This document shows, piece after piece, positions 18,063 through 23,572 of a stretch of 47,869 nucleotides of DNA. Both the position numbers and the translations under genes were made by a program. Numbering within the stretch: position 1 is the first letter of the stretch; every line of letters begins with the position of its first letter. The notes under the pieces are model-generated. The model saw only the letters and a program-made list of their open reading frames with translations, was not told where the DNA came from and made no database searches. The DNA comes from Actinomycetota bacterium (GTDB taxonomy: Bacteria > Actinomycetota > Actinomycetes > S36-B12), in assembly GCA_947449035.1 (NCBI GenBank), contig CANFQC010000015.1:1-47869 (forward strand), given 5' to 3'.

Positions 18063-18847
18063 GGGGCACCCGTGAGGTCGATGACGACAGGTGCGTGATC
18101 GGAGGCACCCTTGCCCTTGCGCTCCTCGCGATCGATCCAGCAGTCGGTGATCGCTGCGTCAAAGGGCGCATTCGCGTAGACGAGATCAATGCGCATGCCC
18201 CAGCCGCGACCGAAGGCGGCCTGGCGGTAATCCCAGAAGGTGTACGGCGCGCCCTTGAGTGCGCGGGGCATGTGATCGACGAGACCGATCGACTGGAGGT
18301 TTGTCAGTGCAGTGCGTTCTGCGGGCGTGACATGAGTTGAGTTTTCGAACTTCGCGATATCCCAGACATCTTCGTCAGTCGGCGCGACATTGAAGTCGCC
18401 GATGATCGCGAGCGGCAGCGCGGGTGATGCCTTCATCTCTGCATCGACAGTGGCCTGCAGTGCAGCGAACCACTCGAGCTTGTAGGCGTAATGGTCATGA
18501 TCAGGCTCGCGACCGTTGGGAACGTAAACACTCCACACCCGGACGCCATTGCATGTTGCGCCAATCGCACGCGGTTCGAGTGCGCCTTCGTACTCAGGCT
18601 GATCGGTGAGACCGATCGTGATGTCGGCAAGCCCAACCTTGCTCAGCAGTGCCACGCCATTCCAGCGACCGGTGCCCCAGGTCGCCACCTCATAACCGAG
18701 GGCCTGAATTTCCATCAGCGGGAAGGCGGCGTCGGTGCACTTGAGTTCTTGAAGGGCCAGAACATCAGGCTGGTGCAGTTCGAGCCACGCGAGCACTCGC
18801 TCGAGACGGGCGCCAATTGAGTTGACGTTCCAGGTGACGATCCGCAC
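18059..18847 (-). CDS. xth: Exodeoxyribonuclease III (AP endonuclease)
   Basis: 262 residues of the EEP nuclease family: MRIVTWNVNS at the start, metal-binding Glu in LALQELKC (about 34), GDFNVAP (about 150) and the catalytic SDHAP near the C-terminus. It cuts DNA at abasic sites and trims 3' blocked ends in base-excision repair. It is the first gene of the xth-femX-racemase operon. The GTG start lacks a Shine-Dalgarno sequence but has TAGTCT 6 bases upstream. Confidence 0.95.
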   Translation of the reverse strand: MRIVTWNVNSIGARLERVLAWLELHQPDVLALQELKCTDAAFPLMEIQALGYEVATWGTGRWNGVALLSKVGLADITIGLTDQPEYEGALEPRAIGATCNGVRVWSVYVPNGREPDHDHYAYKLEWFAALQATVDAEMKASPALPLAIIGDFNVAPTDEDVWDIAKFENSTHVTPAERTALTNLQSIGLVDHMPRALKGAPYTFWDYRQAAFGRGWGMRIDLVYANAPFDAAITDCWIDREERKGKGASDHAPVVIDLTGAP

Positions 18848-18853
18848 CTGACC

Positions 18854-18859
18854 AGACTA
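18854..18859 (-). promoter_or_regulatory. Candidate -10 box, leaderless start of xth
   Basis: TAGTCT on the minus strand, 6 bases before the GTG at 18847. It sits in the 30-base gap after vapC, so xth-femX would have its own promoter. Confidence 0.4.
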
Positions 18860-18877
18860 TCGGCGAAGCCTCTCGCG

Positions 18878-19288
18878 CTAGGCGACCGCGAGCCCGACCT
18901 CGGCGCATACCTCGATCATCCGCTGATCGCGAGTGACGACGAGATCAGCGCGCATGATGAGTGCGGTGGCGACATGAATGGCATCGAGGGTGCCGAGGTG
19001 CCGGCCGGGGATCTCACCGGCGACCTCGAGGGTGAAGTCGTCGATGGCAATGAGGTCGACGTCCTCGAGCACCTTGGCGACGGCTTCATCGAGATCCTCC
19101 TGAGCGGCCTCGGGAGGTAAGTTCCGATCGATGCCGCGAGTGACCTCGACTAAGGCCAGTTTGGAACTGAGTAAGAAATCTCCGCCGAGGGTCATTCGTT
19201 CGAGTTCGCGGCTGCAGGTTTCGCTGTCAGGCTCTTCGCGATAACGCTTGAGCAGAACGCTCGAGTCGCAGTAGATGCGCCGATTCAT
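18878..19288 (-). CDS. vapC: VapC-family PIN-domain ribonuclease toxin
   Basis: 136 residues with PIN-domain acidic residues Asp8 (YCDSS), Glu48 (LVEVTR), Asp102 (LGTLDAIHVATA) and Asp121 (TRDQRM), which bind the metal of the nuclease site. The family cuts specific RNAs when not bound by VapB; the target is unknown. Start overlaps the vapB stop by 4 bases (ATGA), the normal antitoxin-toxin coupling. All catalytic residues are present, so the toxin appears intact. Confidence 0.93.
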   Translation of the reverse strand: MNRRIYCDSSVLLKRYREEPDSETCSRELERMTLGGDFLLSSKLALVEVTRGIDRNLPPEAAQEDLDEAVAKVLEDVDLIAIDDFTLEVAGEIPGRHLGTLDAIHVATALIMRADLVVTRDQRMIEVCAEVGLAVA

Positions 19289-19557
19289 CGATCTCCGCGC
19301 ATCTCGCGGATCATCTCGGTGCTGTCCATGCTCCCTGGGGGTGGGGTGAAGCGCTCGGAGCGTGGGATGTGCCGATAAGGCCGCTTCGCCGGGGTCACGA
19401 GGTGGCGGACTTCCGGCGGATAGTGGCGCAGCTTGAAATCTCGGACGTAGAGCTCGATTGCCTCACGGATTGCCTGCTGCTGTGACTTGCCCAGCTCGGC
19501 AGACACCTGCCGAAGCTGCTCAGCAAGCTCTTCACTCATGCGCACGTTCACGGCCAT
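19285..19557 (-). CDS. vapB: VapB-type ribbon-helix-helix antitoxin
   Basis: 90 residues. An N-terminal ribbon-helix-helix segment (MAVNVRMSEELAEQLRQVS, then KSQQQAIREAIELYV) is followed by a basic, Pro-rich tail that should wrap the VapC toxin. I chose the ATG at 19555-19557 because the fold begins there and TACCGT lies 6 bases upstream; an ATG 16 codons upstream (19605) is an alternative. A strong inverted repeat at 19565-19584 overlaps that -10 box and is the likely autoregulatory operator. Confidence 0.88.
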   Translation of the reverse strand: MAVNVRMSEELAEQLRQVSAELGKSQQQAIREAIELYVRDFKLRHYPPEVRHLVTPAKRPYRHIPRSERFTPPPGSMDSTEMIREMRGDR

Positions 19558-19563
19558 GTCGAA

Positions 19564-19584
19564 ACGGTACCGCCTTCGGTACCG
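19564..19584 (-). promoter_or_regulatory. vapBC promoter with overlapping operator
   Basis: Inverted repeat CGGTACCG-N4-CGGTACCG at 19565-19584. The -10-like TACCGT (19564-19569, minus strand) lies inside it, 6 bases before the vapB ATG. Each arm contains the self-complementary GGTACC. A VapBC complex bound here would block transcription. Confidence 0.55.
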
Positions 19585-19777
19585 AATTGTCGAAAGTGTC
19601 GTCATCCCCTCACCCTGGAGTCCCAGTCCTCGAACGGGCAGGCCTTGGCCCGCACCTGGGGATAGGGGTGCGGGGTGTGGAGGAGCGGATTTCCCCTGCC
19701 CCCTCTGGGGCGGGTAACGTTGGCCCCCTGCCCACTGGCCCGAGTGGTTTTCGGTCCGACCGGCAGAACGCAGAAAC

Positions 19778-19821
19778 CCTCCTGTCACGGAAATGCCGTG
19801 ACCGATTTAGTCCGAAGGAGG
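19778..19821 (+). promoter_or_regulatory. S6:S18-type autoregulatory mRNA leader of rpsF
   Basis: Outer stem CCTCCT (19778-19783) pairs with AGGAGG (19816-19821), which is the ribosome site. It encloses a 7-bp hairpin (19784-19790 with 19796-19802, loop AAATG) and a 13-base 3' bulge containing CCGA (19812-19815). A two-stem structure with a CCG-bearing bulge is the layout of the known S6:S18 binding motif. Binding of the S6-S18 complex would hold the ribosome site closed. The structure is seen directly; the binding is inferred. Confidence 0.65.
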
Positions 19822-19831
19822 TGGGTTGTCT

Positions 19832-20122
19832 ATGCGTCACTACGAAGTCCTGATCATCCTTGATCCTGATCTCGAAGAGAAGACTGTTGCCCCCAGCCTT
19901 GAGACGTTCCTCAACGTCGTCAAGAAGGATGGCGGAACTGTCAACAAGGTCGATGTCTGGGGCAAGCGCCGTCTTGCATACGAGATCAACCACAAGTCCG
20001 AGGGCATCTACGCACTCCTCGACATGCTCGCCACCAAGGAAGCAGTCGCAGAGCTCGATCGCCAGCTCGGTCTTAACGAGGCAGTCATGCGCACGAAGGT
20101 CACCCTGGCAGGCAAGAACTAA
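19832..20122 (+). CDS. rpsF: 30S ribosomal protein S6
   Basis: 96 residues, starting [17 protein letters not shown], typical bS6; later [18 protein letters not shown] is diagnostic. It binds S18 on the 30S platform. First gene of rpsF-ssb-rpsR-rplI. The ATG at 19832 fits the family N-terminus and lies 10 bases after AGGAGG; a TTG two codons earlier is less likely. Its stop overlaps the ssb ATG by one base. Confidence 0.98.
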   Translation: MRHYEVLIILDPDLEEKTVAPSLETFLNVVKKDGGTVNKVDVWGKRRLAYEINHKSEGIYALLDMLATKEAVAELDRQLGLNEAVMRTKVTLAGKN

Positions 20123-20601
20123 TGGCCGCCGGCGACATTGCAGTGACGGTTGTTGGCAATCTGACCAACGATCCGGAGTTGCGCTTCACCCCCAGCGGTG
20201 CAGCGGTCGCCTCGTTCACCGTCGCTTCAAGCTCACGCGTCCTCGATAAGACGACGAATGAGTGGAAGGACGGCGAGACGGTCTTCATGCGCTGCAGCGT
20301 GTGGCGTCAGTACGCCGAGAATGTTGCCGAGTCGCTCACCAAGGGCACTCGCGTCATCGTTTCCGGTCGACTGAAGCAGCGTTCGTATGAGACTCGCGAA
20401 GGCGAGAAGCGCCAGGTGATGGAGCTCGAGGTCGAAGATGTCGGCCCCGCACTTCGTTACGCGACCGCAAAGGTCACGCGCACTCAGAGCCAGGGCGGCG
20501 GCTTCGGCGGCGGCAATGGCGGCGGTGGCGGAGCGTCAGCACCGGCCGATGATCCGTGGGCCTCAAGCCCCGGCGCCGGCTTCGACGAGCCCCCCTTCTA
20601 A
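20122..20601 (+). CDS. ssb: Single-stranded DNA-binding protein
   Basis: 159 residues. The OB-fold (about 1-112) has [21 protein letters not shown] and the conserved [20 protein letters not shown] Gly-rich linker (about 125-140) and the acidic tip DEPPF, which docks replication and repair partners, follow. It coats single-stranded DNA at forks. Translationally coupled to rpsF (TAATG) and in the same operon as the ribosomal genes, close to dnaB. Confidence 0.98.
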   Translation: MAAGDIAVTVVGNLTNDPELRFTPSGAAVASFTVASSSRVLDKTTNEWKDGETVFMRCSVWRQYAENVAESLTKGTRVIVSGRLKQRSYETREGEKRQVMELEVEDVGPALRYATAKVTRTQSQGGGFGGGNGGGGGASAPADDPWASSPGAGFDEPPF

Positions 20602-20634
20602 CCAACTCTTTTCACAGACATCAGGAGAAATCAG

Positions 20635-20913
20635 ATGGCACCCCGAGAAAACACGAAGCGTGGGCCCAAGCCCACGGACAAGATGCCGAACCCGCGCGCA
20701 TGCCCCTTCTGCCGCGAGAAGTCCAAGAACCCCGATGCCAAGGGCATCGACTACAAGGACGTCAACCTGCTCCGCAAGTTCATCTCCGACCGCGGAAAGA
20801 TCCGCGCACGTCGCGTGACGGGCAACTGCACCCAGCATCAGCGCGATGTTGCTATGGCAGTCAAGAACGCCCGTGAGATGGCCCTGCTTCCCTACACCTC
20901 AACCGGACGCTAA
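20635..20913 (+). CDS. rpsR: 30S ribosomal protein S18 (zinc-binding form)
   Basis: 92 residues of bS18 with [21 protein letters not shown] and the C-terminal LLPYTSTGR region. It keeps the CPFC pair (about 23-26) and a later Cys-His (NCTQH), so this is the C+ zinc-binding version. AGGAG lies before the ATG. S18 pairs with S6 on the 30S subunit and probably takes part in feedback on the rpsF leader. Confidence 0.97.
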   Translation: MAPRENTKRGPKPTDKMPNPRACPFCREKSKNPDAKGIDYKDVNLLRKFISDRGKIRARRVTGNCTQHQRDVAMAVKNAREMALLPYTSTGR

Positions 20914-20925
20914 GGAGTCTGACTA

Positions 20926-21372
20926 ATGAAGCTCATTTTGACTCAGGAAGTCTCCGGACTCGGTATCGCAGGCGACGTCGTCACGGTGAAGGACGGCTAC
21001 GCCCGTAACTTCCTCATGCCGCGCAGCCTCGCGACCCCGTGGACCAAGGGCGGCGAGAAGCAGGTTGTTCAGATCAAGCGCGCCCGCAAGGTTCGCGAGA
21101 TCCGCGATCTCGATCACGCCCAGGAAGTTAAGGCCCAGCTCGAAGGCCTGACCATCACGCTGCCGGCCAAGGCCGGCGACGCAGGTCGACTCTTCGGTTC
21201 GGTCACCAGTGCCGATGTCGCCGCTGCCGTCAAGGCTGCCGGTGGCCCGGTGCTCGACAAGCGCAAGATCGAGATCACCAAGGCAATCAAGAGCGTCGGC
21301 AAGCACTCTGCAGTCGTGCAGATTCACGCCGGTGTCGTTGCCTCGGTCAAGTTCGAGGTTGTTTCCGCCTAG
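20926..21372 (+). CDS. rplI: 50S ribosomal protein L9
   Basis: 148 residues with the L9 N-domain signature ([30 protein letters not shown] in two parts), a long connecting helix and a C-terminal domain ([16 protein letters not shown]). Length is normal. AAGGAG lies 8 bases before the ATG. Last gene of the ribosomal operon; a strong terminator follows. Confidence 0.98.
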   Translation: MKLILTQEVSGLGIAGDVVTVKDGYARNFLMPRSLATPWTKGGEKQVVQIKRARKVREIRDLDHAQEVKAQLEGLTITLPAKAGDAGRLFGSVTSADVAAAVKAAGGPVLDKRKIEITKAIKSVGKHSAVVQIHAGVVASVKFEVVSA

Positions 21373-21385
21373 GAATCGACAACAT

Positions 21386-21425
21386 GAAGAAGGGGCACGC
21401 TCACATGAGCGTGCCCCTTCTTCTT
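21386..21425. terminator. Strong terminator after rplI
   Basis: Stem of about 16-18 bp (21386-21403 with 21406-21423, GAAGAAGGGGCACGCTCA and its complement) with a very small loop, between rplI and the convergent DUF4190 gene. It would work in both directions. Confidence 0.85.
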
Positions 21426-21432
21426 TGCCAGG

Positions 21433-21717
21433 TCAGTTGGACGAACTACCAGAGGCAACCACGATGATCGCGACGATGATGCCGATGATCGACAAGATGA
21501 CGCCGATCCACCCGAGCACAAAGCCGGCCTTAGCTGCGCCACGGTTGGTGGCCAGACCCTGATCGGCGCGATTCATGCCGATCTTGCCGAAGATGATGGC
21601 CAAAATCGCACCGATGGTTCCGAGGCAGAAGAACTGCAGGATGCCCAGGACGAGGGCAGCTGTGCCCATGCCGTTCTGGGGCTGGCCTCCGGTGGACACT
21701 GAATTCTGTGACGACAT
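21433..21717 (-). CDS. DUF4190 small membrane protein
   Basis: 94 residues: a polar N-terminus (about 1-16) and two hydrophobic helices (GTAALVLGILQFFCLGTIGAILAIIFG and WIGVILSIIGIIVAIIVVA). The linking loop IGMNRADQG..NRGAAKAGFVLG is typical of DUF4190. No known function. GGAGG lies 5 bases before the chosen ATG. It is convergent to rplI and divergent from the DUF805 genes. Confidence 0.85.
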   Translation of the reverse strand: MSSQNSVSTGGQPQNGMGTAALVLGILQFFCLGTIGAILAIIFGKIGMNRADQGLATNRGAAKAGFVLGWIGVILSIIGIIVAIIVVASGSSSN

Positions 21718-21902
21718 GCATTCCTCCTCGTAGAAACTATGGTCACGAACGTAGTGGTTCGCGGGTGAGGGGTCCAGGACTTCGGGTGAACGCGGACAGA
21801 TCGCCCTCGCTCGCCGTGGATCGGGTTTGAGAGAGGATTCCCGAACCTCAGCGACGTGCCGGTCGATAGAGTCGTGTGCCATAGGTCGCCTGAGGAGGAA
21901 AC

Positions 21903-22277
21903 ATGGGATTCGGAGAATCCATCAAGCACGTGTTCAGCAACTTGACCAATTTCTCGGGCCGCGCTTCGCGGTCGGAGTTCTGGTGGTTCTACCTGTTCAT
22001 CGTGATCGTGGGAACCATCTTGTCGATCATCACCAACGCCACCGGCGCGAACTCGAGTTCCGGTATTGGTGTCAATGTCGTGATGTTCGTCATTTACGTC
22101 ATCTTGGTCCTGGCATCACTGTCGGTGTCAGTGCGTCGCCTTCATGACAGTAATAAGTCGGGCTGGCTCGTGCTGCTCAACCTGCTCTGCTGCATCGGCC
22201 CGATCATCCTGATCATCTTCTGGGTGCAGCCGTCGACTGAGGGTGACAACAGTTACGGCCCGCGGCCGATTGCCTAA
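21903..22277 (+). CDS. DUF805 membrane protein (copy 1)
   Basis: 124 residues with the DUF805 hallmark near the start (NFSGRASRSEFWWFYLF), membrane helices, a central VRRLHDSNKSGW and the C-terminal GDNSYGPRP. GAGGAGG precedes the ATG. Function of the family is unknown. The next gene is a paralogue, so this is a tandem duplication; a hairpin terminator separates them. Confidence 0.9.
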   Translation: MGFGESIKHVFSNLTNFSGRASRSEFWWFYLFIVIVGTILSIITNATGANSSSGIGVNVVMFVIYVILVLASLSVSVRRLHDSNKSGWLVLLNLLCCIGPIILIIFWVQPSTEGDNSYGPRPIA

Positions 22278-22286
22278 TTCTTGACC

Positions 22287-22333
22287 AACACAACGAGGTC
22301 GAGGGCGAATGCCCTGGACCTCGTTGCTGTGTT
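22287..22333 (+). terminator. Hairpin terminator between the two DUF805 genes
   Basis: Stem AACGAGGTC (22292-22300) with GACCTCGTT (22317-22325), an inner stem AGGGC/GCCCT, and an outer AACACA/TGTGTT extension. Confidence 0.7.
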
Positions 22334-22384
22334 AGGTGATCATTGAGCCACAGGCTCGGGAGGGCCGCGTGGAATGGAGTCATT

Positions 22385-22801
22385 ATGGGTTTCGGTCAAG
22401 CAGTCGGCACGTGCCTGAGCAAGTACGGCACGTTCTCAGGTCGCGCCTCGCGCTCTGAGTTCTGGTGGTTCTACCTCTTCACGGCGCTCGTCAGCGGTAT
22501 CCCGATCTTCCTTGGCGGAATCTTCCTTGGTGTCTCCAGTGGTTCGTCGACCGATGGCAGCGCCGGTGGAGTCTCACTTGTCATTGCGGTTCTTCTGTAC
22601 ATCATTGGCGTGCTGGCCTCGCTTGCCTTCCTCATTCCTTCACTTGCGGTCGGCTGCCGTCGACTCCACGACCGTGGAACCTCGGGCTGGCTTCAGCTGC
22701 TCCTGCTGGTTCCGTGCGCCAACATCGTCCTGCTGATCTTCTGGATCCTCGCGGGCACCGAGGGCGATAACGTCTACGGCCCAAAGCCGACTAACGCGTA
22801 A
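22385..22801 (+). CDS. DUF805 membrane protein (copy 2)
   Basis: 138 residues, paralogue of the preceding gene: FSGRASRSEFWWFYLF, CRRLHDRGTSGW and GDNVYGPKP are shared, while the loop after the first helix is longer and Ser/Gly-rich. I chose the ATG at 22385 because the family start MGFG is shared with copy 1 and GGAG precedes it; the open frame extends 14 codons further. It probably has its own promoter because a terminator lies before it. Confidence 0.88.
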   Translation: MGFGQAVGTCLSKYGTFSGRASRSEFWWFYLFTALVSGIPIFLGGIFLGVSSGSSTDGSAGGVSLVIAVLLYIIGVLASLAFLIPSLAVGCRRLHDRGTSGWLQLLLLVPCANIVLLIFWILAGTEGDNVYGPKPTNA

Positions 22802-22804
22802 GCG

Positions 22805-23311
22805 CTACTTCGCCGCTTCGATTCGAGCGGGCAGCTCGCGGACAAGTCCGTCGACTGCCCGCTCGATCATGTCGAGCACCAGGTCGAACCCTTCCGGACC
22901 GCCGTAGTACGGATCCGGAACATCGAGTTCGGGATCAGGCTCGGTGATGTCAGCGAGTGCCGGGTCGAATGAACGCAGCATGCGCAGATCACTGTGCGAA
23001 TCGGACGCCGACATGAGCGCCTGGAGATTCGCGTAGTTACTTGTATCCATCGCGAGCACGAGATCGATCTGCTCGAACCACTCGTGCGTGATCTGGCGTG
23101 CGGTGTGGCTGATGTCGTAGCCGTTCTTGATCAAGGTCTCGATGCTCCGCGGGTCAGCGTTGTGGCCGATATGCCAGTCACCGGTACCGGCCGAGTCGAC
23201 CTCGACGAGATCCGCCAGCCCCGCCTTCTCGACCCGATCGACGAGTACGACCTCGCCGATGGGGGAGCGACAGATATTGCCCAGGCAGACGACAGTGATC
23301 CGGTAGGTCAT
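22805..23311 (-). CDS. Low-molecular-weight protein tyrosine phosphatase
   Basis: 168 residues with the active-site loop CLGNICRS (Cys9, Arg15) at the N-terminus and the general-acid DPYYG near residue 133, the complete catalytic set of the family. It removes phosphate from tyrosine (or arginine) in proteins; the target is unknown, and no tyrosine kinase is nearby. It lies convergent to the DUF805 gene. TATTCT 6 bases before the ATG suggests a leaderless message. Confidence 0.93.
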   Translation of the reverse strand: MTYRITVVCLGNICRSPIGEVVLVDRVEKAGLADLVEVDSAGTGDWHIGHNADPRSIETLIKNGYDISHTARQITHEWFEQIDLVLAMDTSNYANLQALMSASDSHSDLRMLRSFDPALADITEPDPELDVPDPYYGGPEGFDLVLDMIERAVDGLVRELPARIEAAK

Positions 23312-23317
23312 TCCGAG

Positions 23318-23323
23318 AGAATA
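23318..23323 (-). promoter_or_regulatory. Candidate -10 box, leaderless start of the phosphatase gene
   Basis: TATTCT on the minus strand, 6 bases before the ATG at 23311; no Shine-Dalgarno sequence. Confidence 0.5.
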
Positions 23324-23337
23324 CGGGGAAGTATTTT

Positions 23338-23476
23338 TCGTCCACAGCCTGTGGGTGAGAATCCCTCACGGCTTCTGATCCGCGGGGACAAATCGGGTGG
23401 GTGCTCCCCAGGCTGTCCCCAGGATCGCCCCCAGATTCACGGGTAAATCCCCACCTTGTCCACAGGCTCATCCACA
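23338..23476 (+). promoter_or_regulatory. DnaA-box-like sites upstream of dnaB
   Basis: Three sites fit the actinobacterial DnaA box (preferred TTGTCCACA): TCGTCCACA at 23338-23346, TTGTCCACA at 23456-23464 and TCATCCACA at 23468-23476. The last two are 12 bases apart in the same orientation, about one helical turn. They lie in the 261-base spacer before dnaB, so DnaA may regulate helicase expression. No AT-rich unwinding region is visible, so this is probably not an origin. Confidence 0.55.
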
Positions 23477-23572
23477 GGGCGCGTGGACACTGGGTGCGGG
23501 GGTCCCTAGGTTCGTCATACCCCCAGGAGAGACTGGGTAAGTCATGGGCAATCACGAGCGGGAGGGGCAGTC

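Noticed and set aside
23338-23572. Chromosomal replication origin
   Set aside because: DnaA-like boxes are few, no AT-rich unwinding region is visible, and dnaA/dnaN are not adjacent.
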